The notes under the pieces were generated by a model. That model saw nothing but the letters and a program-made list of their open reading frames with translations. It searched no databases and was not told where the DNA came from. The translations under genes were made by a program, and so were the position numbers. A DNA stretch of 64,000 nt from Mesorhizobium ciceri WSM4083 (GTDB lineage: Bacteria > Pseudomonadota > Alphaproteobacteria > Rhizobiales > Rhizobiaceae): NCBI RefSeq assembly GCF_000519305.1, contig NZ_JAFG01000005.1:314018-378017 (forward strand), in the 5' to 3' direction. Positions 31,760-40,211 of this stretch are shown piece after piece (position 1 is the stretch's first letter; each line of letters opens with the position of its first letter).

Positions 31760-33369
31760 GCTTCCACCGCCCTGCCCTTGAGCGCGAACAGGCCGCGCGG
31801 GCGCTTCTGGATGAACAGGATGATCAGCACCAGCACGACGATCTTGCCGAGCACCGCGCCCGCATAGGGCTCGAGGAACTTGTTGACGATGCCGAGCGAG
31901 AAGGCGCCGACCAGCGTGCCCCACAGATTGCCGACGCCGCCGAAGACAACGACCATGAAACTGTCGATGATGTAGCCGCGACCGAGATTGGGCGAGACGT
32001 TGTCGATCTGGCTGAGCGCGACACCGGCAATGCCTGCAATGCCGGAGCCGAGCGCGAAAGTCAGCGCGTCTACCCATGGCGTCCTGATGCCCATCGAGGC
32101 GGCCATGCGCCGGTTGGCGGTGACGGCGCGCATCTGCAGGCCCCAGGGCGTGCGCTTCATCACGTAGAGCAGGATGCCGAAGACAGCGAGCGCGAAAACC
32201 AGGATCCACAGGCGGTTCCAGGTGATCGCCAACTGTCCGACATTGAACGAGCCCGACATCCACGAGGGGTTGCCGACCTCCTGGTTGGTCGGCCCGAAGA
32301 TCGAGCGCACGGCCTGTTGCAGGATCAGCGAGACGCCCCATGTCGCCAGCAGCGTTTCAAGCGGCCGGCCATAGAGGAAACGTATGACGCCGCGCTCGAT
32401 GACCAGCCCAACCAGGGCCGCGACGAGAAAAGCGAGCGGCAGTGCGATGACCAGCGACCAGTCGAACAGGTCCGGGAAGGATGTACGGATCACCTGCTGG
32501 ACGACGAAGGTCGTGTAGGCGCCTAACATGACCATCTCGCCATGCGCCATGTTGATGACGCCCATGACGCCGAAGGTGATGGCAAGGCCGATTGCCGCCA
32601 GCAGCAGCACCGAGCCCAGCGAGATGCCGTACCAGATGTTCTGCCCGGCATCCCAGAAGGCCAGCGTCGAATTGATGTTGGCGATCGCGGCTGTCGCCGC
32701 TTGCCTGACCGCGTCGGTGGAATTCGCCTCGACCGAGGTGAGCAGGGAAACCGCATCGCGGTCGCCACGCGCGCCGATCAGCGCGATGGCAGTGAGCTTC
32801 TCGCCATCCGGCCGGTCAGAGACCAGAACGGAGGCCGCACGGGCCTGTTCGAGCAGAGCCTTGACGCTGGCCACGGTCTCGCTGGCGATTGCCGCATCGA
32901 GCGGTCCGATGTTTGCGGCGTCGGGCGTCTTGAACATGGTGTCGGCGGCGGCAATGCGCACGGCCGGATCCTTGGCGCCGAGCGTCAGCGTGCCCAACGC
33001 ATCGCGGATGACGCGACGCAGCGTGTTGTTGACCTTGATCTTGGTGATGTCGTCCTTGGCCGCCTCGCCCAATGCCTCGCCGCTCAACGGGTCGGAAAGC
33101 TGGACGCTTTCGCCCGCTTCCTTGCCGACGAACACCAGGGAATCGGCCTTGCGGACATAGAGGTTGCCGTCGGCCAGTGCCGCAAGCGGCCGCTCCACCG
33201 CCGGATCGCCGGCAGCAGCCAGTTCGTGGACGACGGCTCCGATCTCGGAAAAGCCCTTGGCCGCGGCGAATTTGGCGATGATGCCGCGCAGATCGGCTTC
33301 GGCAGCGCCCGATGACGACAGCGTCGCCAGCAGGAACAGCAGCGTCAAGCCTGCGCGGATAAAGGTCAT
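31756..33369 (-). CDS. urtB: Urea ABC transporter permease UrtB
   Basis: A 537-residue LivH-type permease with an unusually long N-terminus typical of UrtB: a signal peptide (RAGLTLLFLLATLSSSGAAEA), then about 220 residues of a periplasmic helical domain, then eight to ten membrane segments starting ISLGSVLLLAAIGLAITFGVMGVINMAHGEM. The ATG is 97 bases after urtA, with a stable hairpin between, and the stop overlaps urtC. Confidence 0.94.
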   Translation of the reverse strand: MTFIRAGLTLLFLLATLSSSGAAEADLRGIIAKFAAAKGFSEIGAVVHELAAAGDPAVERPLAALADGNLYVRKADSLVFVGKEAGESVQLSDPLSGEALGEAAKDDITKIKVNNTLRRVIRDALGTLTLGAKDPAVRIAAADTMFKTPDAANIGPLDAAIASETVASVKALLEQARAASVLVSDRPDGEKLTAIALIGARGDRDAVSLLTSVEANSTDAVRQAATAAIANINSTLAFWDAGQNIWYGISLGSVLLLAAIGLAITFGVMGVINMAHGEMVMLGAYTTFVVQQVIRTSFPDLFDWSLVIALPLAFLVAALVGLVIERGVIRFLYGRPLETLLATWGVSLILQQAVRSIFGPTNQEVGNPSWMSGSFNVGQLAITWNRLWILVFALAVFGILLYVMKRTPWGLQMRAVTANRRMAASMGIRTPWVDALTFALGSGIAGIAGVALSQIDNVSPNLGRGYIIDSFMVVVFGGVGNLWGTLVGAFSLGIVNKFLEPYAGAVLGKIVVLVLIILFIQKRPRGLFALKGRAVEA

Positions 33370-33405
33370 CGGCTTCCGTTACCCTTTTCGAAGATTTTAA
33401 ATGGA

Positions 33406-33436
33406 CGTCCGGACGACGGAGGAAGCCGTCCGGACG
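33406..33436 (-). promoter_or_regulatory. Intercistronic stem-loop between urtA and urtB
   Basis: The self-complementary decamer CGTCCGGACG occurs twice (33406-33415 and 33427-33436) eleven bases apart, so the mRNA can form a ten-pair hairpin. Such structures after a binding-protein gene usually stabilise its mRNA or reduce readthrough, giving more binding protein than permease. That role is inference. Confidence 0.6.
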
Positions 33437-33466
33437 CGCGGTCTGACTAAGTCAGCCCTGGGAGTA

Positions 33467-34777
33467 TCAGTTCGTTCCCTTGCCGCCGCACTTGCCGGTG
33501 GCAACGTTGAAGTTGCCGCATGACAGAGGCGCGCGCCAATCGGAGATCAGATCCTTGGAATCCGGCAGATAATCGGACCATTCGTCGCCCATCACCAGGC
33601 CCGGCGTGCGAGAAACCGTCTCGAACTGGCCGTCCGCCTGGATTTCACCGATCAGCACCGGCTTGGTGATGTGGTGGTTCGGCATCATCGTCGAATAGCC
33701 GCCAGTCAGGTTCGGCACCGACACGCCGATCATGGCGTCGATGACCTTGTCCGGATCGGTGGTGCCGGCCTTCTCGACCGCCTTCACCCACATGTTGAAG
33801 CCGATATAATGGGCCTCCATCGGGTCGTTGGTGGTGCGCTTGTCGTTCTTGATGAACTTGTGCCAGTCGGCGATGAACTTCTTGTTCTCGGGCGTGTCGA
33901 CGCTCTCGAAATAGTTCCAGGCGGCGAGATGGCCGACCAGCGGCGCGGTGTCGAGACCGGCAAGCTCTTCCTCGCCGACCGAGAAGGCCATGACCGGGAT
34001 GTCCTCGGCCTTGATGCCCTGGTTGCCGAGTTCCTTGTAGAACGGCACGTTGGCATCGCCGTTGACGGTCGAGACGACGGCGGTCTTCTTGCCGGCCGAA
34101 CCGAACTTCTTGATCGCTGAAACCTCGGTCTGCCAGTCGGAGAAGCCGAACGGCGTGTAATTGACCATGATGTCTTCCGCCGCCACACCCTTGGCCTTCA
34201 GATAGGCTTCGAGGATCTTGTTGGTGGTGCGCGGATAGACGTAGTCGGTGCCTTCCAGCACCCAGCGCTTCACCGAACCGCCATCCTCGCTCATCAGATA
34301 GTCGACGGCCGGGATGGCCTGCTGGTTCGGCGCAGCACCCGTGTAGAACACGTTGCGTTCGCTTTCCTCGCCCTCATACTGGACCGGGTAGAACAGGATA
34401 TTGTCGAGTTCGGAGAACACCGGCAGCACCGATTTGCGCGACACCGAGGTCCAGCAACCGAACACCGCCGCGACCTTGTCCTTGGAAATCAGTTCGCGCG
34501 CCTTTTCGGCAAACAGCGGCCAGTTGGAAGCCGGATCGACAACCACCGCCTCGAGCTTCTTGCCGAGCAGGCCGCCCTTGGCGTTCTGCTCGTCGATGAG
34601 CATCAGCATGGCGTCCTTCAGCGTCGTCTCCGAAATCGCCATGGTCCCCGACAGCGAATGGAGAATGCCGACCTTGATCGTATCGTCGGCGGCCTTGACA
34701 GGAGCGGACGTCAACAGGCCGGCGGCGACCACACCAGCCGAAAACATTTTTGTTATTGTCGAGAAATTACCCCTCAT
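33467..34777 (-). CDS. urtA: Urea ABC transporter substrate-binding protein UrtA
   Basis: A 436-residue periplasmic binding protein of the leucine/amide type. The signal peptide MFSAGVVAAGLLTSAPVKA is cleaved about residue 29. The mature part starts DDTIKVGILHSLSGTMAISE and includes the UrtA-typical AVFGCWTSVSRKSVLPVFSE and EGEESERNVFYTGAAPNQQ. The C-terminus has a Cys pair (SCGNFNVATGKCGGKG). The ATG at 34777 follows GGGAG at nine bases; a longer frame is rejected. A sigma-54 promoter lies about 45 bases upstream. Confidence 0.96.
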   Translation of the reverse strand: MRGNFSTITKMFSAGVVAAGLLTSAPVKAADDTIKVGILHSLSGTMAISETTLKDAMLMLIDEQNAKGGLLGKKLEAVVVDPASNWPLFAEKARELISKDKVAAVFGCWTSVSRKSVLPVFSELDNILFYPVQYEGEESERNVFYTGAAPNQQAIPAVDYLMSEDGGSVKRWVLEGTDYVYPRTTNKILEAYLKAKGVAAEDIMVNYTPFGFSDWQTEVSAIKKFGSAGKKTAVVSTVNGDANVPFYKELGNQGIKAEDIPVMAFSVGEEELAGLDTAPLVGHLAAWNYFESVDTPENKKFIADWHKFIKNDKRTTNDPMEAHYIGFNMWVKAVEKAGTTDPDKVIDAMIGVSVPNLTGGYSTMMPNHHITKPVLIGEIQADGQFETVSRTPGLVMGDEWSDYLPDSKDLISDWRAPLSCGNFNVATGKCGGKGTN

Positions 34778-34820
34778 ATTACGGACTCCCAAGCTGTTTG
34801 ATTGCACCGCAACACTACAA

Positions 34821-34836
34821 TGCAACCCCCATGCCA
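34821..34836 (-). promoter_or_regulatory. Sigma-54 (RpoN) promoter of the urt operon
   Basis: On the minus strand TGGCATG, four G bases, TTGCA matches the RpoN consensus TGGCACG-N4-TTGCW at all but one position, with the GG and GC elements at exact spacing. The transcript would start about 34 bases before the urtA ATG. RpoN use implies nitrogen control through NtrC. Within the 312-base gap (34778-35089) an imperfect dyad TGCG/CGCA (34946-34960) may be an activator site, but this is weak. Confidence 0.75.
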
Positions 34837-35089
34837 ACCGCTCTGGCGATCCCGAAAGGATACAAATAGCTCAGAGATATCAGCGCCTTGGAATATAGGG
34901 CTTCCAAAACAAAGTGAGGCGGCCAGAAATCGATTGAGGGAAATTTGCGCAGCTTACGCAGCCACTGCCTAATTTTCACTCATTCCTTCCGACTGCCTAG
35001 GTTTTGATCTCAACGGCCGTGCCTCAGGCGACCGATGTTGCGGGGCGGTGCAAAAATAGGGCAAGCTCGCTCTTCAAGCGAGCGACGTC

Positions 35090-35503
35090 ATGGTTTCAGG
35101 TATTTCACGCATTTTCATCGGCATACTGCTTCTGGCGACAGCAACCGGGGCCGCGCGAGCCGACTTCAGCGACGGCAAGATGCCTGATGGCACCTATCAC
35201 TGCGAGGTGTACCTGCTCGGCATGTTCCTCAGCCTCGGCGACATCACCATCAAGGGGAACCTCTATAGCGGCCCGGTCTACACCGGCCTCGGCACCTTCG
35301 GCACCGCGCAGCAGGGGTACAACTACCAAATGGATGCAAACGGCGTGATCTCCTGGCTGGGACCGTTGGGCGGCTATACCGCCGGCGGCAACTCGCTGTC
35401 GCTGACCCAGGCAACGCTGGACGGCGAAACCGTGCCCTCGTTCGACATCATCATGAAGCAACCCGACGGCGCCTTCACCGCCTCGACCTGCACCAAGCAA
35501 TAA
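35090..35503 (+). CDS. Small exported hypothetical protein
   Basis: A 137-residue protein with a signal peptide (IFIGILLLATATGAARA, cleavage about residue 24). The mature part has two cysteines (HCEVYL and TCTKQ) that could form a disulfide, and a Gly/Tyr-rich middle predicted to be beta-strands. Similar in size and architecture to the exported protein at 48005, though no clear sequence match. No known family recognised. Confidence 0.65.
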   Translation: MVSGISRIFIGILLLATATGAARADFSDGKMPDGTYHCEVYLLGMFLSLGDITIKGNLYSGPVYTGLGTFGTAQQGYNYQMDANGVISWLGPLGGYTAGGNSLSLTQATLDGETVPSFDIIMKQPDGAFTASTCTKQ

Positions 35504-35508
35504 GGCGG

Positions 35509-35544
35509 AAAGAAAAAGGCGCGGAACCTTGCGGGTTCCGCGCC
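35509..35544 (-). terminator. Rho-independent terminator of the GMC dehydrogenase unit
   Basis: GGCGCGGAACC (35518-35528) and GGTTCCGCGCC (35534-35544) form an 11-pair stem. Read on the minus strand it is followed by TTTTTCTTT, so it ends transcription coming from the gene at 35568. On the plus strand there is no T-run. Confidence 0.8.
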
Positions 35545-35567
35545 AGCAGTCAGTCGGGAGGATGCGA

Positions 35568-37139
35568 CTAGATCGTCTTGGCTGACATCTGCGCGGCGAT
35601 GTAGTCGGCCTGGCGTATCGCCAGCGACACGATCGTCAGGGTCGGGTTTTCGGCTGCCCCGGTGGTGAACTGGCTGCCATCCGACACGAACAGGTTCTTG
35701 ATGTCGTGCGCCTGGCCGTGCTTGTTGACGACGCCGTCTTCCGCTTTCTCGCTCATCCGGTTGGTGCCGAGATTGTGGGTCGACGGATAGGGTGGCGTCG
35801 GGAAGGTGCGGGTGGCGCCGACCGCATCGTAAAGTGCCGTAGCCTGCTTGTAGGCGTGGTTGCGCATCGCCGTGTCGTTGGGATGGTCGTCGAAATGCAC
35901 GTCGGCGATCGGCATGCCGTGCGCGTCCTTCTCGTCGGCATGCAGCGTGATGCGGTTCTCCGCCCGTGGCATGTCCTCGCCGACGATCCACAGGCCGGCC
36001 ATGTGGTCGTAGTGATCGAGTGCGGTGGTGAACGAGCGGCCCCAGGCGCCCGGATCGAGGAAGGCTGCCATGAACGGCAGGCCGAGCGACAGTGTCTCGA
36101 ATTCGTAACCACCCACGAACCCACGAGACGGATCATGCCGCGCCTCGTCGCGGATGATACCGGCCATGGTGGTGCCGCGATACATGTGCACCGGTTTGTC
36201 GAAGATGGCATAGACCGAGCCGGTGGTGTGGCGCATGTAGTTCTTGCCCACCTGCCCCGATGAGTTGGCAAGCCCATCGGGGAATTTTCCCGATGCCGAA
36301 TTGAGCAGCAGCCTTGGGCTCTCGATCGAATTGCCGGCAACCGCGACAATGCGCGCCTTCTGCTCCTGCAGCTTGCCGTCCTTGTCGGCATAGACAACGC
36401 CGGTCACCTTTCCGCTGGCGTCATGGTTGATCTTGATCGCCATGGCGTTCGGCCTGACTTCGAGATGGCCTGTCGCCTCGCCTTTGGGTATCTCGGTGTA
36501 GAGCGTCGACCATTTGGCGCCCCATTTGCAGCCCTGGAAGCAGAAGCCGGTCTGCTGGCAGGACATGCGGTCGTCGCGATCGACCGAGTTGATCGCCATG
36601 TTGCCGGTGTGGCATTCCTTGTAGCCGAGCTTGTCGGCACCGGCCTTCAGCACCTTGAAATTGTTGTTGCCCGGCAGTCGCGGCCAGTCATTGGTGCCGG
36701 TGACGCCCATCTTGGCCTCAGCCTTGGCATAGTAGGGCTCCATCTCGGCCAGCGTGATCGGCCAGTCGAGCAGGTTGGCGCCTTCCAGTTTGCCGTAGGT
36801 CGACAGCGTCTTGAACTCATGCTCCTGGATGCGCAGCGAGGCTCCGGCCCAGTGCGTGGTCGAACCGCCGACCGACTTGACGATCCAGGCCGGCAGGTTG
36901 GGAAAATCCTTGGCCACACGCCAGTCACCCGACGTGGTGCGCTTGTCGGTCCAGGCGAGTTGGCTGAACGAACCCCACTCGTCATTGATGAAGTCTTCGT
37001 ATTCGTGGCGCGCGCCAGCTTCCAGGATGACGACGTCGACACCCTTCTGGGCGAGTTCGTTGCCGAGCGTGCCGCCGCCGGCGCCCGAGCCGATGATGAC
37101 GACGACGCCGTCGTTGTTCAGATCAAATGAAGCTGCCAT
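35568..37139 (-). CDS. GMC-family dehydrogenase (gluconate 2-dehydrogenase-like large subunit)
   Basis: A 523-residue FAD-dependent oxidoreductase of the glucose-methanol-choline family. The FAD motif GSGAGGG is at residues 17-23, with VVILEAG after it; the catalytic pair is His455 in THNLGTNRM and Asn498 in GAAENPTLT. It has no signal peptide of its own: such subunits ride out with a Tat-signal small subunit, encoded next door at 37186. Electrons normally go to a membrane cytochrome c subunit, which is missing here. The substrate (a sugar, sugar acid or alcohol) is unknown. Confidence 0.9.
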   Translation of the reverse strand: MAASFDLNNDGVVVIIGSGAGGGTLGNELAQKGVDVVILEAGARHEYEDFINDEWGSFSQLAWTDKRTTSGDWRVAKDFPNLPAWIVKSVGGSTTHWAGASLRIQEHEFKTLSTYGKLEGANLLDWPITLAEMEPYYAKAEAKMGVTGTNDWPRLPGNNNFKVLKAGADKLGYKECHTGNMAINSVDRDDRMSCQQTGFCFQGCKWGAKWSTLYTEIPKGEATGHLEVRPNAMAIKINHDASGKVTGVVYADKDGKLQEQKARIVAVAGNSIESPRLLLNSASGKFPDGLANSSGQVGKNYMRHTTGSVYAIFDKPVHMYRGTTMAGIIRDEARHDPSRGFVGGYEFETLSLGLPFMAAFLDPGAWGRSFTTALDHYDHMAGLWIVGEDMPRAENRITLHADEKDAHGMPIADVHFDDHPNDTAMRNHAYKQATALYDAVGATRTFPTPPYPSTHNLGTNRMSEKAEDGVVNKHGQAHDIKNLFVSDGSQFTTGAAENPTLTIVSLAIRQADYIAAQMSAKTI

Positions 37140-37185
37140 GGTTTCCTCCCATGATTTCTGTTTGCGGGTTCAGGAACGACGGGGC

Positions 37186-37716
37186 TCAGAGCCACTCGAT
37201 GTCGTCGAAACCGCGCGCGATGTAGCCGCCCTTGGAATAGGACTCGCCCTCGTAACCGAAGATCGGCCACACCTCTTTCTGGTTGTAGAGGCCGACCACG
37301 AGGCCGCCTCTGATGGCCTGGAAGAACGGCGTCGTCTCGACCTGCTTCAGTACGCCGACGCGCTGGTCCTCCCAGCCGAGGCCGCGGTAGCCGCCGTCAC
37401 CGGACTTCTTATCGAGGTCGGCGATGCCGTCTTCGATCATTGTCTTGTAGGCGGCGTCCTTGCCGGCCTGCTCGTCATGGCCCTTCACGGCAATGGCGTA
37501 ATATTTGTCGGGAACCTGATCGTGCGGATAGATGTCGCGCGCCATCTGGATCAGCGTCGCCATGGTTTCGGGCTTGAGTGCCGATGTCTCGAGCCCCCAG
37601 GCATGTTCAGGGCTGATGACGGCGCTGCCGGAGATGACGAGCAGCGCGCCGATGCCGCCGCGTTTGAGAAGCTCACGACGTGAAAGCCCGGGCTTCGCGT
37701 CATAGATCGTGACCAT
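37186..37716 (-). CDS. Gluconate 2-dehydrogenase subunit 3-family protein, Tat-exported
   Basis: A 176-residue small subunit of a GMC dehydrogenase. The N-terminus has a twin-arginine signal (LSRRELLKRGG followed by a hydrophobic run, residues 10-34), so it would carry the folded large subunit across the membrane. The mature part, with ARDIYPHDQVPDKYYAIAV, is typical of the family. GGAGG precedes its ATG. The large subunit gene starts 46 bases after its stop, so they are one unit. Confidence 0.88.
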   Translation of the reverse strand: MVTIYDAKPGLSRRELLKRGGIGALLVISGSAVISPEHAWGLETSALKPETMATLIQMARDIYPHDQVPDKYYAIAVKGHDEQAGKDAAYKTMIEDGIADLDKKSGDGGYRGLGWEDQRVGVLKQVETTPFFQAIRGGLVVGLYNQKEVWPIFGYEGESYSKGGYIARGFDDIEWL

Positions 37717-37797
37717 TTTATTCCTCCCTGCTTGCTATGTGCACTGTTGAGAGTGCGTTTGCTGGCGCCGCACCTGCCGGCGCGGCTGCTATGTCTC

Positions 37798-38193
37798 CTA
37801 TTGGAAGCGACCTGCGCGTTGCAGAACCTCGATCTTGTAGCCGTCCGGATCCTCGATGAAGAAAAAGCGGGCGATCAGCGACCCGTCGCGATTGAACTCG
37901 ACGATCTTCTTCGGATTGAGGCCGAGCGCACCGAGACGGTCATGTTCGCTGTCGAGATCGGCGACCGAGACCGCAAGGTGGCCGTAGCCGTCGCCGAGCC
38001 CGTAAGGCTCCTGCCGATCCTTGTTCACGGTCAGTTCGAGCTCGAACCCTGCCTCGGCATTGCTGAGGTAAAGGAGGGTGAATGTCTCGAAATCCAGCCT
38101 GTCGGCGACATCGAGCCCGAAGGCGTTTCTGTAGAAATCGACCGATCGGGCTTCGTCGAGGACCCGGATCATGCTGTGTATCGCCTTGGCCAA
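37798..38193 (-). CDS. Glyoxalase I-like (VOC) protein, TTG start
   Basis: A 131-residue vicinal-oxygen-chelate protein resembling lactoylglutathione lyase, which converts the methylglyoxal-glutathione adduct to S-lactoylglutathione. Family features are AKAIHSMIRVLDEARSVDFY, NAEAGFELELT, GYGHLAVSVADLD and FFFIEDPDGYKIEVLQRA. The start is a TTG at 38193 with GGAG six bases upstream, giving the conserved N-terminus AKAIHSM; the first ATG would cut it off. Confidence 0.85.
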   Translation of the reverse strand: MAKAIHSMIRVLDEARSVDFYRNAFGLDVADRLDFETFTLLYLSNAEAGFELELTVNKDRQEPYGLGDGYGHLAVSVADLDSEHDRLGALGLNPKKIVEFNRDGSLIARFFFIEDPDGYKIEVLQRAGRFQ

Positions 38194-38294
38194 ATCAGTC
38201 TCCGCGCTGGTGTGGAGGCGATTATGCGCGGCACGGACAAAAGGTGGTGGCAGCCGGTTACCACGCCCGCAGCCGCGAACGGGACGAAAGTCCG

Positions 38295-38311
38295 ATTGCC
38301 GGACCGGCAAT
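38295..38311. repeat. 17-bp palindrome before the ribbon-helix-helix gene
   Basis: ATTGCCGG and CCGGCAAT flank a single A. It lies about 90 bases upstream of the ribbon-helix-helix gene, followed by TTTT, so it is either an operator for that DNA-binding protein or a weak terminator. Confidence 0.4.
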
Positions 38312-38401
38312 TTTGCCCGAGAATGCATGTGGGGACAGGTCAAGCAGTATCAAGCTGCACGCCCGTCCACCCAAGACCAACAATCATGGGAGGTTTGTCG
38401 G

Positions 38402-38707
38402 ATGTGCAGGGTGTTTGCGGGCCAGGACCCCGAAGGCTATCGCCAGATCAACCGCTCGATTCGCATCGACGGTCACTCGACCAGCATCCAGCTCGAAGCG
38501 ACGTTCTGGGCGTTGCTCGACGAGATCGCTGAAAACCAGAATCTGACGACGCCGAAATTCATCTCCAAGCTCTATGACGAAGCCATAGAGATCAACGGCG
38601 CCATCCCGAACTTTGCGTCGATGCTGCGCACCACCTGCGCGCTCTATCTGCGCGGCCATCGGCCGGGAATGGATGAGCAGATGGTGCCGAAGCGGGAGGC
38701 TGCTTAG
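38402..38707 (+). CDS. Ribbon-helix-helix domain protein
   Basis: A 101-residue small protein whose middle (RSIRIDGHSTSIQLEATFW, then LDEIAENQNLTTPKFISKLYDEA) is a ribbon-helix-helix DNA-binding domain of the RHH_4 type: a strand, then two helices. GGGAGG (38388-38393) precedes the ATG at eight bases. No toxin partner is adjacent, so it is probably a stand-alone regulator. Confidence 0.8.
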   Translation: MCRVFAGQDPEGYRQINRSIRIDGHSTSIQLEATFWALLDEIAENQNLTTPKFISKLYDEAIEINGAIPNFASMLRTTCALYLRGHRPGMDEQMVPKREAA

Positions 38708-38717
38708 CTTATTGCGC

Positions 38718-39155
38718 TCAGCTGAGTTCTTGGGCGAGCCCGATGAGAAGCCCCCCAGGCCCTCGAATGTAGCAGAGCCGATACACGTCTTTATACTGGA
38801 CGACTTCGCCTTCGAGCTGCGCACCGCGATTGCGGAGCCTTTCGAGCGTTCCGTCAATGTCGTCCACGGTGAACATGACGCGGAGGTAGCCCAGGGCGTT
38901 AACCGGGGCGTTGCGGTGATCGGCGACGACAGGCGGCGTGAGGAAACGGGACAATTCGAGCCGGCTGTGGCCGTCCGGCGTCCGCATCATGGCAATCTCG
39001 ACGCGCTGATCGCCCAGTCCAGTGACACGTCCGGCCCATTCTCCTTCGATCGTGGCCCGCCCTTCGAGCTCAAGGCCGAGCTCGCCAAAGAAACCAATCG
39101 TCTCTTCGAGGTCATCGACGACGATTCCTATGTTGTCCATCCGTTTGAGCGCCAT
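38718..39155 (-). CDS. VOC/glyoxalase-fold protein
   Basis: A 145-residue vicinal-oxygen-chelate protein. The first module, MDNIGIVVDDLEETIGFFGELGL, and the second, LRVMFTVDDIDGTLERLRN, show the paired beta-alpha-beta-beta-beta layout, ending VYRLCYIRGPGGLLIGLAQEL. Metal-binding residues resemble those of dioxygenase or lyase members, but no reaction can be assigned. It converges with the ribbon-helix-helix gene, ten bases apart. Confidence 0.82.
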   Translation of the reverse strand: MALKRMDNIGIVVDDLEETIGFFGELGLELEGRATIEGEWAGRVTGLGDQRVEIAMMRTPDGHSRLELSRFLTPPVVADHRNAPVNALGYLRVMFTVDDIDGTLERLRNRGAQLEGEVVQYKDVYRLCYIRGPGGLLIGLAQELS

Positions 39156-39252
39156 GTGTCCAGTCTACAAGGCGTCGTCCCAGCCGTAAACTCCTTAGGC
39201 TGCTTGCCAGCTGAGGAATAGTTCCAGCCGGCCGATCTGGTGCTGCTGTGCG

Positions 39253-39408
39253 CTTACCGACGACGCCCGCCATGCCTCCCTGGCCTGGAGCCTGAAAGAC
39301 CAGGAGGTCGCCGACGTCCTGACCTATGTGCGCGCCAGTTGGGGCAACGCCGCCCCGGCGGTCTCCTCCGACGATGTCGCTGCCGTACGCAAGGGACTGA
39401 CCCGTTAG
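39253..39408 (+). pseudogene. C-terminal remnant of a cytochrome c gene
   Basis: This 52-codon plus-strand frame ends in TAG and reads WSLKDQEVADVLTYVRASWG followed by NAAPAVSSDDVAAVRKGL, which is the C-terminal end of diheme or triheme cytochrome c subunits that go with GMC dehydrogenases. No heme motif CxxCH and no homologous sequence exists upstream, so only the tail survives. It lies about 1.5 kb past the GMC small subunit gene, on the opposite strand. It is bounded by the VOC gene and deoD. Confidence 0.7.
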
Positions 39409-39417
39409 ACCCGTACT

Positions 39418-40125
39418 CTAGTTCTCTGCTGCGACAGCGAGCGCCAGCCGGCTCATGTCTGCGAACAACTCCTGGCGCTCGGAATAGTCGGTCTGTTCGC
39501 CGGTCTCGATGTTGTCGACCACGACACACATCGACAGCGCACGAGCCCCGAAATGCTGTGATATGCGATAGAGCGCGCTGGTTTCCATGTCCACAGCCAA
39601 GGCTCCTTGGGCCTGCGCATCGGCAAAACGGGCGCGCCCATCCGGGTGATAGAAGATGTCGCTGCACACCGTCAGGCCGGCATGATGGTCGATGCCGAAT
39701 TCCACCGCCTTGGCCAGTGACGATGCGAGGAGCGCCGGGTCGGGGCCAGCGGGTCCATAAAGGCCGAAAACCTGGCCGCTCTGGGCGCTTTCCGCCTGTG
39801 CCGATTGCGAGATGACAAGGCTGCGCAGTTTTGCCTTTGCGGTCAGGCTGCCGCAGGTGCCGGTGCGGATCAACGTCCGGGCGCCATAATGGTCCAGCAG
39901 TTCATGCGCATAGATCAGAAACGACGAAACGCCGATGCCCGTCGCCTGAATGCTGATAGACTTGCCACGAAACAGCCCGGTGAAGCCAAGCGTGCCGCGG
40001 CGGCGATTGATACAGCGCGGCGCTTCCAGGAAAGTTTGCGCCATCCACTCGGCACGCTGCGGGTCACCCGGCAACAACACCGTGTCGGCGTAATCTTCCT
40101 TGTCCGCTTCGTTGTGCGGCGTCAC
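39418..40125 (-). CDS. deoD: Purine-nucleoside phosphorylase, DeoD type
   Basis: A 235-residue hexameric-type phosphorylase that cleaves purine nucleosides with phosphate. Typical stretches are TVLLPGDPQRAEWMAQTFL, RTGTCGSL, and AVDMETSALYRISQHFG with the active-site Glu. The GTG at 40125 has GGGGAG six bases upstream and gives the family start TPHNEADKEDYADTV; a longer frame adds 13 unrelated residues. Length matches the Escherichia coli enzyme (239). Confidence 0.92.
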   Translation of the reverse strand: MTPHNEADKEDYADTVLLPGDPQRAEWMAQTFLEAPRCINRRRGTLGFTGLFRGKSISIQATGIGVSSFLIYAHELLDHYGARTLIRTGTCGSLTAKAKLRSLVISQSAQAESAQSGQVFGLYGPAGPDPALLASSLAKAVEFGIDHHAGLTVCSDIFYHPDGRARFADAQAQGALAVDMETSALYRISQHFGARALSMCVVVDNIETGEQTDYSERQELFADMSRLALAVAAEN

Positions 40126-40211
40126 CAGTTGCTCCCCTAAGCCTTCCTGCCGTTTCACCCGCAATCATGGCGTTGTCACGGCGTTGTGCAAGGAGGAACA
40201 TGGGAAAAGCT

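Noticed and set aside
29552..31867. 771-aa open frame antisense to urtC, urtD and urtE
   Set aside because: Spans several confirmed genes on the other strand; compositionally a shadow.
30527..32341. 604-aa frame as full urtC
   Set aside because: The first 194 codons lie inside urtB in another phase; the true start is the ATG overlapping the urtB stop.
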